A DNA stretch of 64,000 nt from CADEGL01 sp050180485. GTDB taxonomy: Bacteria > Pseudomonadota > Alphaproteobacteria > CADEGL01. The position numbers and the translations under genes are program-made. Under the pieces are notes generated by a model. The model was not told where the DNA came from. It ran no database searches and saw only the letters and a program-made list of their open reading frames with translations. The DNA lies in NCBI GenBank assembly GCA_050180485.1, contig JBFXED010000014.1, positions 26,985 through 90,984 of the forward strand. Direction: 5' to 3'. This document shows positions 52,835 through 61,481 of this stretch, piece after piece. The stretch's first letter is position 1; each line of letters starts with the position of its first letter.

Positions 52835-53953
52835 ATGCGCGTCGGCGTTCCCAAGGAAATCAAGAATCACGAATACCGCGTGGGAATGGTGCCCGGCAGC
52901 GTGCGCGAATTGGCGCATCACGGCCATGAGGTGATGGTCCAGAGCAAGGCCGGCGAAGGCATCGGCATCACCGACGCCGACTACCAGGCCGCCGGCGCCA
53001 AGATCGTGGCCGACGCGAAGGAGATCTTCGCCAAGGCCGACATGATCGTGAAGGTGAAGGAACCGCAGGCGCAGGAATACAAGCTGCTGCGCGACGGCCA
53101 GATCCTGTTCACCTATTTGCATCTGGCGGCCGAGCCCGCGCTGACCAAGGCCTTGGTCGAATCGGGCTGCATCGCCATCGCCTACGAGACGGTGACCGAT
53201 GCGCTCGGCGGTTTACCGCTTCTGGCGCCCATGAGCGAGGTGGCCGGGCGCATGTCGATCCAGGCCGGCGCCCATTGCCTGGAAAAGGCGCAAGGCGGCC
53301 GCGGCGTGCTGCTGGGCGGCGTGCCGGGCGTGCCGGCGGCCGACGTCCTCGTGATCGGCGGTGGCGTCGCTGGCACCAATGCGGTGCGCATGGCCATCGG
53401 GATGGAGGCGCGCGTCACCGTCATCGACAAGTCGCTGCGCCGTCTTTACGAGCTGGACACGCTGTTCGGCGCCAAGTTGAACACGATCTACGCCACGGTC
53501 GACGCAATCGAGGCTCATGTCCTCCATTCCGACCTGGTGGTGGGCGCGGTGTTGGTGCCGGGCGCCGCCGCGCCCAAGCTCGTGTCGAAGGACATGGTGT
53601 CCAAGATGCGCCGGGGATCGGTGCTGGTGGATATCTCGATCGATCAGGGCGGTTGCTTCGAGACGAGCCGGCCGACAACCCATGCCGAGCCGACCTTCAC
53701 CTTGGACGGCGTGGTGCATTATTGCGTCACCAACATGCCCGGTGCGGTGCCGCGCACCTCGACCTTCGCGCTCAATAACGCGACTTTGCCCTTCACTCTC
53801 CAGCTCGCGAGCCAGGGCTACAAGGCGGCGCTTCAAGCCAACGCGCATCTGCGCAATGGCCTCAACGTCTCGCGCGGCAAAGTCACCTATGCCGCCGTGG
53901 CGAGGGATCTAGGCTACACCCACGTGCCGGCGGAGAAGGCGCTGGCCGGTTGA
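52835..53953 (+). CDS. ald: Alanine dehydrogenase
   Basis: 372 residues. NAD-dependent oxidative deamination of L-alanine to pyruvate and ammonia, reversible. MRVGVPKEIKNHEYRVGMVP at the N-terminus, Lys75 in VKVKEP and His96 in YLHLAAEP match the catalytic pair of the Mycobacterium enzyme, and VIGGGVAGTNAVRMAIGM is the NAD loop. Fifty-seven bases after the AmpG-like gene, so it may have its own promoter. Confidence 0.96.
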   Translation: MRVGVPKEIKNHEYRVGMVPGSVRELAHHGHEVMVQSKAGEGIGITDADYQAAGAKIVADAKEIFAKADMIVKVKEPQAQEYKLLRDGQILFTYLHLAAEPALTKALVESGCIAIAYETVTDALGGLPLLAPMSEVAGRMSIQAGAHCLEKAQGGRGVLLGGVPGVPAADVLVIGGGVAGTNAVRMAIGMEARVTVIDKSLRRLYELDTLFGAKLNTIYATVDAIEAHVLHSDLVVGAVLVPGAAAPKLVSKDMVSKMRRGSVLVDISIDQGGCFETSRPTTHAEPTFTLDGVVHYCVTNMPGAVPRTSTFALNNATLPFTLQLASQGYKAALQANAHLRNGLNVSRGKVTYAAVARDLGYTHVPAEKALAG

Positions 53954-53957
53954 CGCG

Positions 53958-54476
53958 ATGCCGGCGCGGATCGCCGTCGTCGAGGGCGACATCACCCTCC
54001 AAACGGTCGATGCCATCGTGAACGCCGCCAATTCGGGCCTGCGCGGCGGTGGCGGGGTGGATGGAGCTATCCACCGCAAGGCCGGTCCCAGACTCATGGA
54101 AGCGTGCCGCGCCATTGGCTTCTGCCCCACGGGCGAGGCGCGCATCACGCCCGGTTACGATCTGCGGGCGAAATATGTGATCCATGCGGTTGGCCCGGTC
54201 TGGGAAGGCGGCGGTTCGGGCGAGGACGCGTTTCTTGCCGGTTGCCATCGCCACGCGCTGTCGCTCGCGCGTGAACGCGGGCTCCGCACGATCGCGTTTC
54301 CCGCGATCTCGACCGGCGTCTACGGCTTTCCTATGACACGCGCGGCGCGCATCGCGCTCTCCACGGTCGCCGAGGCGATCGCGGGCGACGTGCACTTCAC
54401 GGCAGTGCGCTTTGTTTGCTTTGGCGCGGAGGCGACGGCGATCTTCGAGGCCGCCCGCGCCCGAATCGCGGGCTAG
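53958..54476 (+). CDS. Macrodomain protein (O-acetyl-ADP-ribose deacetylase-like)
   Basis: 172 residues, a single macrodomain of the YmdB/MacroD type. VEGDITLQTVDAIVNAANSGLRGGGGVDGAIHRKAG carries the ADP-ribose-binding Asn and the Gly-rich loop; AISTGVYGFPMTRAARIA is the second loop. Such enzymes remove ADP-ribose from proteins or deacetylate OAADPr. Starts four bases after ald. The stop overlaps the phoB stop tail-to-tail by four bases. Confidence 0.92.
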   Translation: MPARIAVVEGDITLQTVDAIVNAANSGLRGGGGVDGAIHRKAGPRLMEACRAIGFCPTGEARITPGYDLRAKYVIHAVGPVWEGGGSGEDAFLAGCHRHALSLARERGLRTIAFPAISTGVYGFPMTRAARIALSTVAEAIAGDVHFTAVRFVCFGAEATAIFEAARARIAG

Positions 54477-55165
54477 GCGGCCTCGGCGTCGAGGGCATAG
54501 CCGAAGGCGCGCACGGTGCGGATCAGATCGGCGCGGTCGGCATGGTTCAATGCCTTGCGCAGGCGCCGGATATGGACGTCGACCGTGCGTGGCTCGACCT
54601 CGGCGTCTCGGTCCCAAGCAGCGTCCAGGAGCTGGTCGCGCGAGAAGACGCGGCCGGGGTTCTCCATGAAGTGCCGCAGCAGGCGAAACTCGGTCGGCCC
54701 CAGATGCACGGGCTCGCCGTTGCGCGCGACGCGGTGGTTGGCCAGGTCCATCACCACGTCGGCATAGGACAAGGTCTCGTCCACCGTGGCGGGCTTGGTC
54801 CGGCGCAAAACGGCACGCACCCGCGCGACCACCTCGGCCGGCGAGAACGGCTTGGTGACGTAGTCATCGGCGCCGCTTTCCAGGCCCCGGACACGGTCCT
54901 GCTCCTCGCCCTTGGCGGTCAGCATGATGATGGGCGTCGCGCGCGTTTCGGGCGCACGGCGAAGCTGACGGCAAACCTCGAGCCCCGAGAGGTGCGGCAA
55001 CATCCAGTCGAGGACGATCAGGTCCGGCCGCTGCTCGGCCACGGAAACCATGGCCTCCTCGCCGTCCGTGGCCTCGGAGACATCGAAACCCTCGCGCTCC
55101 AAGTTGTAGCGCAGCAGGGTGACGAGCGCGGGCTCGTCCTCGACGATGAGAACGCGAGGTTTCAT
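54473..55165 (-). CDS. phoB: Phosphate regulon response regulator PhoB
   Basis: 230 residues. Receiver domain with acidic pair ED (10-11 region), phospho-acceptor Asp53 in VLDWMLP and Lys105 in VTKPFSP; C-terminal winged helix (LGPTEFRLLRHFMENPGRVFSRDQLLDAAW, DVHIRRLRKAL). Activates PHO-box promoters under low phosphate. ATG 55165 overlaps the phoU stop (ATGA). The histidine kinase PhoR is not in this window. Confidence 0.95.
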   Translation of the reverse strand: MKPRVLIVEDEPALVTLLRYNLEREGFDVSEATDGEEAMVSVAEQRPDLIVLDWMLPHLSGLEVCRQLRRAPETRATPIIMLTAKGEEQDRVRGLESGADDYVTKPFSPAEVVARVRAVLRRTKPATVDETLSYADVVMDLANHRVARNGEPVHLGPTEFRLLRHFMENPGRVFSRDQLLDAAWDRDAEVEPRTVDVHIRRLRKALNHADRADLIRTVRAFGYALDAEAA

Positions 55166-55875
55166 GCCGAAGCCCCGCCGCTCTTGGCGCGTCCGATATT
55201 CGCTTTCAGTCGTGATTCGCTGAAGGGCCCGCCATGGACCAGGTAATTGCACATCTCGGCGATGTTGGTCGCATGGTCACCGATGCGTTCGATGTTCTTC
55301 GCGATGAACAGCATGTGCGTGCATGGCGTGATGTTGCGCGGATCCTCCATCATGTAGGTGAGGAGCTCGCGGAACAGCGAGGTATGCAGCGCGTCAAGGT
55401 CGTCGTCGCGGTGCCAGACGTCGATGGCTTTGTCGACGTCGCGGTCGATATAGGCGTCCAGAACATCCTTGATCATGTGCTGGGCGACCTCAGCCATGCG
55501 CGGAATGGTCGTGACCGACTTGATAGCCGGATACTCGTTCAGCCGGATCGCGCGCTTGGCCACGTTGGTTGCGCAGTCGGCCACGCGCTCTAGTTCGTTC
55601 GAGACCTTCAGTGCCGAGACGATCTCCCGCAAGTCTGCGGCCACTGGCTGGCGCAGCGCCAGGAGGTTGACCACCAGATCGTCGATCTTCGTCTCCAGTT
55701 CGTCGGTCTCGTCGTCGCTCTCGATCGTGCGCGCGGCAAGGTCGCTGTCACGGCGGACGACCGAATCGACGGCGCTCTTCAACTGCGCTTCCGCCAGCCC
55801 GCCCATGCGGGCCAACAGGTTGTTCAGCTGCTTCAGGTCTTCGTCGTACTTCTTGACGATATGGGTCTGGCTCAT
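55162..55875 (-). CDS. phoU: Phosphate transport system regulator PhoU
   Basis: 237 residues, two three-helix bundles. Metal-binding acidic motifs are seen in ESDDETDELETKIDDL and ADCATNVAKRAI, repeated in the second half (IERIGDHATNIAEM). PhoU links the Pst transporter to the PhoR/PhoB switch and keeps the regulon off when phosphate is plentiful. Lies 43 bases after pstB. Confidence 0.95.
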   Translation of the reverse strand: MSQTHIVKKYDEDLKQLNNLLARMGGLAEAQLKSAVDSVVRRDSDLAARTIESDDETDELETKIDDLVVNLLALRQPVAADLREIVSALKVSNELERVADCATNVAKRAIRLNEYPAIKSVTTIPRMAEVAQHMIKDVLDAYIDRDVDKAIDVWHRDDDLDALHTSLFRELLTYMMEDPRNITPCTHMLFIAKNIERIGDHATNIAEMCNYLVHGGPFSESRLKANIGRAKSGGASA

Positions 55876-55918
55876 TTGGCGGATCCTGTCCGTGTGCGTG
55901 CGGCGCGTCGGGTTCGGC

Positions 55919-56770
55919 TCAACCGAAGCGGCCCGTGATGTATTCCTCGGTCTTCTTGTTCTTTGGCTTGGTGAAGACGGTTTGGGTCGGGCCGAATTCC
56001 ACCAGTTCGCCCAAGTACATGAAGGCCGTGAAGTCCGAAGTGCGCGCGGCTTGTTGCATGTTGTGGGTGACGATGGCGATGCAATAGTCCGGCTTCAACT
56101 CGTCGATCAGCTCCTCGATCTTGGCCGTGGAAATCGGGTCGAGGGCGGAAGCCGGCTCGTCGAGCAGAAGCACGTCGGGCTTGACCGCGATGGCGCGGGC
56201 GATGCACAGGCGCTGCTGCTGGCCGCCGGAAAGGCTCAGGCCGCTCTGCTTCAACTTGTCCTTGACCTCTTCCCACAGGGCCGCGCGGCGAAGCGCCGAT
56301 TCGACCCGTTCGTCCATGTCCGCCTGGCCCAGGCGCTCGTAGAGGCGAATACCGAAGGCGATATTGTCATAGATCGACATGGGGAAAGGCGTGGGCTTCT
56401 GAAACACCATGCCGACGCGTGCGCGCAAGAGATTCAGGTCGACCTTGGGCGACAGGATGTTCTGGCCATCTAGCAGGACCTCGCCCTCGGCGCGCTGGCC
56501 GGGATAGAGGTCGTAGATGCGGTTCAGGACGCGCAGAAGCGTCGACTTGCCACAGCCCGACGGGCCGATGAAGGCCGTCACGCAGCGGTCGTAGACCGGC
56601 AGGTTGATGCTCTTCAGCGCGTGGAACTTGTTGTAGTAGAAATTGAGGTTCCGGATGCTGACCTTCTCGACGCGATTGGCCTCTTCCGCGGAAGGGCCGC
56701 TCGCGCCACGTGTCATCTCGATGTGGACGGAGGGTGTCTTTTCGGCGGGTTGGAGCGACATGGCATCCAT
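55919..56770 (-). CDS. pstB: Phosphate ABC transporter ATP-binding protein PstB
   Basis: 283 residues. Walker A GPSGCGKST, Q-loop MVFQKPTPFPMSIYDNIAFGIRLY, signature LSGGQQQRLCIARAIAV, Walker B DVLLLDEPASALDPIST and switch His VTHNMQQAAR. The segment FHALKSINLPVYDRCVTAFIGPSG is typical of PstB. A 40-residue N-terminal extension precedes the core; ATG 56770 or 56761 both fit. Two bases after pstA. Confidence 0.96.
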   Translation of the reverse strand: MDAMSLQPAEKTPSVHIEMTRGASGPSAEEANRVEKVSIRNLNFYYNKFHALKSINLPVYDRCVTAFIGPSGCGKSTLLRVLNRIYDLYPGQRAEGEVLLDGQNILSPKVDLNLLRARVGMVFQKPTPFPMSIYDNIAFGIRLYERLGQADMDERVESALRRAALWEEVKDKLKQSGLSLSGGQQQRLCIARAIAVKPDVLLLDEPASALDPISTAKIEELIDELKPDYCIAIVTHNMQQAARTSDFTAFMYLGELVEFGPTQTVFTKPKNKKTEEYITGRFG

Positions 56771-56772
56771 CT

Positions 56773-57624
56773 TTATCTCGTGGTTGAAGAGCCGACCGAA
56801 GCGATCAAGCGCGCCACGATGTTGAGCGTCAGGATCGCAACCGTGATGATGAGGGCGCCGCCCCAGGCCAGGCGTTGCCAGTCTTCATAAGGGCTGAGCG
56901 CGAACTGGAAGATGACGACGGGCAGGTTCGCCATCGGCGCGCTCATGTTACTGCTCCAGAACTGGTTGTTCAGGGCAGTGAAGAGAAGTGGCGCGGTCTC
57001 GCCGGTGATGCGCGCCACGGCCAGAAGGACGCCCGTGATCATGCCGTTCCGCGCGGCCCGGTAGGCCACCGAAACGATCATCTTCCACTTGGGCGACCCC
57101 AGCGCGGACGCGGCCTCGCGCAGCGTGCTCGGCACCAGATTCAGCATGTCCTCGGTCGTCCGCAGGACGACCGGGATGACCAGCACGGCCAGGGCCATGG
57201 AGCCGGCCCAGGCCGAGAAATGGCCCATCGGCCGCACCATGACCTCGTAGATGAACAAGCCGACGATGATGGACGGCGCACTCAACAGGATGTCGTTGAT
57301 GAAGCGGATGGTTTCGCCCAGCTTGCTGCCGCGTGAATACTCGGCCAGGTAAGTACCAGCCAGGATGCCGATTGGCGTGCCAGCCAACATGGCCACGAGG
57401 GTCATGGCGAAGCTGCCGGCGATCGCGTTCAGAAGGCCGCCCGAGCTGCCGGGCGGTGGCGTCATCTTGGTGAAAATGTCGAGATCGATCGCGCCGATTC
57501 CGTTGTAGAACAGCGTCCACAGGATGGCGACTAACCAGAACAAGCCGAACGCGGCGGCGCCGATCGCCATTGACAGGGCGATAGTGTTCGAAGCCTTGCG
57601 GCGGCGGATAAGCAGCTTGTTCAT
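56773..57624 (-). CDS. pstA: Phosphate ABC transporter permease PstA
   Basis: 283 residues, about six membrane helices. MTPPPGSSGGLLNAIAGSFAMTLVAMLAGTPIGILAGTYLAEYSRG is characteristic of PstA, and the EAA loop is REAASALGSPKWKMIVSVAYRAARNGMITGVLLAVARITGETAPLLFTA. Second membrane subunit of the high-affinity phosphate importer. Two bases after pstC. Confidence 0.96.
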   Translation of the reverse strand: MNKLLIRRRKASNTIALSMAIGAAAFGLFWLVAILWTLFYNGIGAIDLDIFTKMTPPPGSSGGLLNAIAGSFAMTLVAMLAGTPIGILAGTYLAEYSRGSKLGETIRFINDILLSAPSIIVGLFIYEVMVRPMGHFSAWAGSMALAVLVIPVVLRTTEDMLNLVPSTLREAASALGSPKWKMIVSVAYRAARNGMITGVLLAVARITGETAPLLFTALNNQFWSSNMSAPMANLPVVIFQFALSPYEDWQRLAWGGALIITVAILTLNIVARLIASVGSSTTR

Positions 57625-57626
57625 GG

Positions 57627-58607
57627 TTATTTCCCCGCCTTCTTCTGCATGCGGATCAGCAGGATCTTGGCAAAGGCTAGGACGCTGAAGGTGATGATGA
57701 AGAGCAGGACGCCGAGAGCCACCAGCGAAGAGGTGTAGATTTCGCCGACGGCTTCGGTGAATTCATTGGCGATGGACGCCGAAATCGTCGTGCCCGGCGC
57801 TAGGATGGAGGCACTGATACGGTGGGCGTTGCCGATCACGAAGGTGACGGCCATGGTCTCGCCGAGCGCGCGGCCCAGGCCCAGCATCACGCCACCTACG
57901 ACGCCGACGCGCGTATAGGGCAAGACGACCTTGAAGACGACCTCCCAGGTGGTCGCGCCCAGACCGTAGGCCGATTCCTTCAGCATCGGCGGCACCGTGT
58001 CGAACACGTCGCGCGTGATCGAAGTGATGAAGGGCAGCACCATGATGCCGAGGATCAGGCCGGCGGTGAGCACGCCGATGCCGAAAGGAGGGCCCGCGAA
58101 CAGGACGCCGATGATCGGCAGGGGGCCCAGCGTATCGATCAGGAACGGCTGCACCGTCTGTTGAAGGACGGGTGCGAAGACGAACAAGCCCCAGATGCCA
58201 TAGATGATGCTGGGAATTCCGGCCAGAAGCTCGATGGCCGTGCCGATCGGACGCTTGAGCCAGCCGGGGCACAGTTCGGTCAGGAAGATCGCGATGCCGA
58301 AGCTGACCGGCACGCCGATCAGCATGGCGATGACGGAGGTCATCAGGGTGCCATAAATCGGCGCGCGCGCGCCGAATTGCTCGGTCACCGGGTTCCAGAC
58401 TTCGTCGGTGATGAAATCGGGGCCGAACTTGGCGAAAGCCGGCCAGGCACCCTCGATCAGCGCGACCATGACGCCGCCAAGAATGAGCAAAACGGCCAAA
58501 GCCGCGCCGTAGCAGGCAATACGAAAGGCGTCCTCGACGAACGCGGAGGGAGTCTTACGCGCGGCCTGGACCATGGCGGAGGGGCTCGTAACGGTTATGC
58601 CGGACAC
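57627..58607 (-). CDS. pstC: Phosphate ABC transporter permease PstC
   Basis: 326 residues. PstC-type permease: VLILGGVMVALIEGAWPAF as first helix, GTLMTSVIAMLIGVPVSFGIAIFLTELCPGWLKRPIGTAIELLAGIPSIIYGIWGLFVF, and EAA loop LKESAYGLGATTWEVVFKVVLPYTRVGVVGGVMLGLGRALGETMAVTFVIGN. GTG 58607 has GAGG five bases before it; an internal ATG at 58574 is possible. The 84-base gap to pstS holds a hairpin. Confidence 0.95.
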   Translation of the reverse strand: MSGITVTSPSAMVQAARKTPSAFVEDAFRIACYGAALAVLLILGGVMVALIEGAWPAFAKFGPDFITDEVWNPVTEQFGARAPIYGTLMTSVIAMLIGVPVSFGIAIFLTELCPGWLKRPIGTAIELLAGIPSIIYGIWGLFVFAPVLQQTVQPFLIDTLGPLPIIGVLFAGPPFGIGVLTAGLILGIMVLPFITSITRDVFDTVPPMLKESAYGLGATTWEVVFKVVLPYTRVGVVGGVMLGLGRALGETMAVTFVIGNAHRISASILAPGTTISASIANEFTEAVGEIYTSSLVALGVLLFIITFSVLAFAKILLIRMQKKAGK

Positions 58608-58627
58608 ATGGGCCTCGCGAGGGTGGG

Positions 58628-58660
58628 GGAGAGGCCGCCTTTGCGCAAGACGGCCTCTCC
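58628..58660 (-). promoter_or_regulatory. Hairpin between pstS and pstC
   Basis: 10-bp GC-rich stem GGAGAGGCCG (58628-58637) with CGGCCTCTCC (58651-58660); its 13-base loop contains the self-complementary TTGCGCAA. No T run follows on the minus strand. Placed between the binding-protein gene and the permease gene, it could stabilise pstS mRNA and reduce pstCAB expression, as is common in binding-protein operons. Confidence 0.6.
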
Positions 58661-58691
58661 GGTAGAGGCAGACAGTAAGAAAACAGTCAGA

Positions 58692-59753
58692 TTAGTTGGC
58701 GGCCATCTTCCAAAGCGGACCACTGGGGCCCTTGATGTCGGCGGCCCAGGTTCTCTCGACCATCTGGACGACCTTGTTCGGCATCGGCACGTAGTCCAGG
58801 TCCTCGGCCATCTTGTCGCCGTTGCTAAAGGCCCAGTCGAAGAACTTCAGGGCCGCCTCGGACGAGGCCGGGTCTTTTGCCTGCTTGTGCATCAGGATGA
58901 AGCTGGCGCCGGTGATCGGCCAGCTGTCGGCGCCGGGCTGATCCGTAAGGATGACGTAGTAGCCCTTGGCGTTCGCCCAGTCGGCGTTCGCGGCCGCGGC
59001 CTGGAACGATTTGCTGTTGGGCTCGACGAACTTGCCGTCCTTATTGCCCATCTGGGCATAGGACATCTTGTTCTGCTTGACGTAGGCGTACTCGACATAG
59101 CCGAGCGCGCCGTCCGTCTGCTTCACCATATTGGCGACGCCTTCGTTGCCCTTGGCACCGATGCCGACGGGCCACTGCACGGAGGTGTTCGCACCGATGG
59201 ACTGCTTGAACTTCGGGCTCTGTTTGGACAGGTAGTCGGAGAACAGGAAGTTGGTGCCCGACCCGTCCGAACGATAGATCGGCGCGATCGCCGTGCTGGG
59301 CAGGGCGACGCCCGGGTTCAGCTTCTTGATCGCCTCGTCGTCCCACTTCTTGATGTCGCCCATGTACATGGCGGCGACGGTGGGGCCGTCGAGCTTGATC
59401 GCGCCGGGGGCGACGCCCTTCAGATTGAAGACGGGGATCACGCCGCCCATGATCATCGGGAATTGCACCAGGCCGGCCGCGTCCAGATCCTCGGGCTTCA
59501 GCGGCATGTCGGAGGCGCCGAAGGTGACGGTCTTTTCCTTGATCTGCTTGATGCCGCCGCCCGAGCCGATCGACTGGTAGTTCATGCCGATGCCGGTCTT
59601 CTGCTTATAGGCGTCGGCCCATTTGGCATAGATCGGGTACGGGAACGTGGCGCCCGCGCCCGAGATGTCGGCTGCCTGCGCGGCCGACGCCATGATGGCG
59701 CCGACGGCCGCGAGGCCAATGCTGTGGATAAGAGCCTTTGCTCCGAGTTTCAC
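58692..59753 (-). CDS. pstS: Phosphate ABC transporter substrate-binding protein PstS
   Basis: 353 residues. Signal peptide (LIHSIGLAAVGAIMASAAQA), then ADISGAGATFPYPIYAKWADAYKQKTGIGMNYQSIGSGGGIKQI, the typical PstS phosphate-binding start, with SDGSGTNFLFSDYLSKQSP further on. Periplasmic high-affinity Pi capture. First gene of pstS-pstC-pstA-pstB-phoU-phoB, behind a PHO box. Confidence 0.97.
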   Translation of the reverse strand: MKLGAKALIHSIGLAAVGAIMASAAQAADISGAGATFPYPIYAKWADAYKQKTGIGMNYQSIGSGGGIKQIKEKTVTFGASDMPLKPEDLDAAGLVQFPMIMGGVIPVFNLKGVAPGAIKLDGPTVAAMYMGDIKKWDDEAIKKLNPGVALPSTAIAPIYRSDGSGTNFLFSDYLSKQSPKFKQSIGANTSVQWPVGIGAKGNEGVANMVKQTDGALGYVEYAYVKQNKMSYAQMGNKDGKFVEPNSKSFQAAAANADWANAKGYYVILTDQPGADSWPITGASFILMHKQAKDPASSEAALKFFDWAFSNGDKMAEDLDYVPMPNKVVQMVERTWAADIKGPSGPLWKMAAN

Positions 59754-59870
59754 TGTCGTCTCCTTGGAATGAGTGCGTGCCTAAGCGCGCGAGGAATGAG
59801 TTGCTAGAGCGCGCAACCTATCGGCCACCCAAATCGGTTTTATGACGAATGAATTAAAGTTTTATGACAT
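59754..59870 (-). promoter_or_regulatory. pstS promoter region with PHO box (59837-59870)
   Basis: On the minus strand 59870-59837 reads as three consecutive 11-base units: ATGTCATAAAA, CTTTAATTCAT, TCGTCATAAAA, then C. The seven-base cores resemble the PhoB consensus CTGTCAT with A/T spacers. This predicts direct PhoB activation of the pst operon about 85 bases upstream of the pstS start. The rest of the 59754-60000 gap is moderately AT-rich and holds no gene I can support. Confidence 0.8.
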
Positions 59871-60000
59871 TCGCCGATGGGCCAAATGGCTGTAATGGAA
59901 ACTATCTTTTTAAATCAATATATTGAGGGAATCCGTCCAAACTCGGAAAAATAAACCCGCGCTAGACAACCCTGGGAAAAAGCTCGGTTGGTCGAGCGGT

Positions 60001-60036
60001 CAAAAGAAAAGGGCCGGCTCCATAAGGAGCCGGCCC
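60001..60036 (-). terminator. Rho-independent terminator of the porin gene
   Basis: Perfect 11-bp stem GGGCCGGCTCC (60011-60021) with GGAGCCGGCCC (60026-60036) and a four-base loop, followed on the minus strand by TTTTCTTTTG. Thirty bases after the porin stop; it separates porin transcription from the pst operon. Confidence 0.88.
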
Positions 60037-60065
60037 AGCGAGATGCGAGGTTTGAGGAGGTCGGG

Positions 60066-61481
60066 TCAGAAGAAGTACTGCATGCCGAGTTGCAGGCGGC
60101 TGGCATTGCCTTCCATTTCTCCGCCGGTCGTAGCGGCCTTGGCCAGATAGCGCCAGCCGTACATGTATTCGAGGCCGATCGCGACCTTGCTGACCGGGTT
60201 CCAGATCAAATTGACGGCCGCATTCTGCATATTCTCGTTGAAGCCGTTCGCTCCGGCACCAAGCTGCCCCACGGGCACATCGGAATGGAACCAGCCATAG
60301 GTCACGTTCGAACGGATGTTGTCGGCCCACCAATGCTGGTAGGAGGCCCAGCCGCCCATCATGGTCGTGACCTGGAGATCGGCACCGCAGCCGGCCGTCA
60401 TCACCTGGTTAGAGCCGTTGGCGCAGGTCACATACGTATCGGTGTTTCCCGCGGCCGCGGTACGGATATAGCGGCCGATACCGGGTCCGTAGTTGAACGT
60501 ACCCTTGATGTTGTCCTTGCCCCAGGTCTTGACCGTGACACCACCATGGACGCCGCCGCCGAAGGTCGAATCGTCTGAGAAGTTGCCGCGGTTGTAAGTG
60601 AAGTAGCGGGCCACACCCGACACGTTCACCGCACCCCAACTGGCCTTGTAGCGGTAGCGTGCGATGATGTCCGGCATCCTGTCGACGCTGTTGGCGTTCA
60701 TATTGCCGGTCACGCCGTTGCCGGACGAGTTCTGAATCGTGGCTTCCGGGTTCTCGAGCGCGCCATCGATGAACATTCCGGGGGCTAGATCGTGGGTGTA
60801 GCGAATTTGAGTCTGGCGGATGTTCGTGTCGCCCGAAGGGCCGAAGTTATCGACCATCTCGGCGAAGGTGTCTTCGTCCATGAACGTTGACTGAGTCTGG
60901 CCGGCGAGAACCGGGCCGAGCACGCCGTAGGCTTGCCGGATACGGAACGCATCCGAATTGGAAACGCGTTGATTGCCGGCGGCGCCGAAGAAGTCGCCTT
61001 CAATGCGGGTTACCAAGTTGCCCCAGTCGGTCGGCGTCCGAGTTTCGAAGCGGATACGCGATTGCCGCGAATGCATGCGGAAATCGCCGCCCTGGCTGTT
61101 GGCCGCAGAACCCTTGATCGGAATGTTGGACAGAACGAATGAATCGCCGATCGCGGTGGAGGGCGCATTCATCGTGAAGAATGAGTCGGCCTTAACGTAA
61201 CCGCTGAAGCTGATAGACGTATCCGAGCCGGGAAGCTTCCACGAGCCCGGGAATGCGCCACCGGTGACGGCTTGGGCCGGTGCGACCCGCTCCGCCGACG
61301 TGCCCTGTTGGGCCTGATTGCTGTTCTCGAGCGCGGACAAGCGCGCCTTGAGCGCATCGAGCCGTGCCTGCAGCTCCGCTTGCTCGTTGGTCGTATCGTC
61401 GGCGAACGCAGGTGCCGCCAACAGTGCCGCGACCGCGCTCGTTCCGAGCAACATGCCGCGTTTGATATCTATTCCCCGCAT
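60066..61481 (-). CDS. Outer membrane porin, DcaP-like
   Basis: 471 residues. Signal peptide (RGMLLGTSAVAALLAAPAFA), then a short coiled coil (NEQAELQARLDALKARLSALEN), characteristic of DcaP trimeric porins, and a beta-barrel with alternating aromatic strands (TSISFSGYVKADSFFTMNAP, SRQSRIRFETRTPTDWGNLVTRIEGDFFG), ending in the C-terminal Phe (MQYFF). ATG 61481 has AGAGG five bases before it; an in-frame start at 61496 is weaker. Position behind the pst operon suggests anion or phosphate uptake, but this is inference. Confidence 0.85.
   Translation of the reverse strand: MRGIDIKRGMLLGTSAVAALLAAPAFADDTTNEQAELQARLDALKARLSALENSNQAQQGTSAERVAPAQAVTGGAFPGSWKLPGSDTSISFSGYVKADSFFTMNAPSTAIGDSFVLSNIPIKGSAANSQGGDFRMHSRQSRIRFETRTPTDWGNLVTRIEGDFFGAAGNQRVSNSDAFRIRQAYGVLGPVLAGQTQSTFMDEDTFAEMVDNFGPSGDTNIRQTQIRYTHDLAPGMFIDGALENPEATIQNSSGNGVTGNMNANSVDRMPDIIARYRYKASWGAVNVSGVARYFTYNRGNFSDDSTFGGGVHGGVTVKTWGKDNIKGTFNYGPGIGRYIRTAAAGNTDTYVTCANGSNQVMTAGCGADLQVTTMMGGWASYQHWWADNIRSNVTYGWFHSDVPVGQLGAGANGFNENMQNAAVNLIWNPVSKVAIGLEYMYGWRYLAKAATTGGEMEGNASRLQLGMQYFF

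Noticed and set aside
51308..53122. 604-codon open frame on the minus strand
   Set aside because: Antisense to the AmpG-like and alanine dehydrogenase genes; composition is that of a reverse-complement shadow.
57822..59807. 661-codon open frame on the plus strand
   Set aside because: Antisense to pstC and pstS, which have full motifs and a PHO box; the translated product has no domain.
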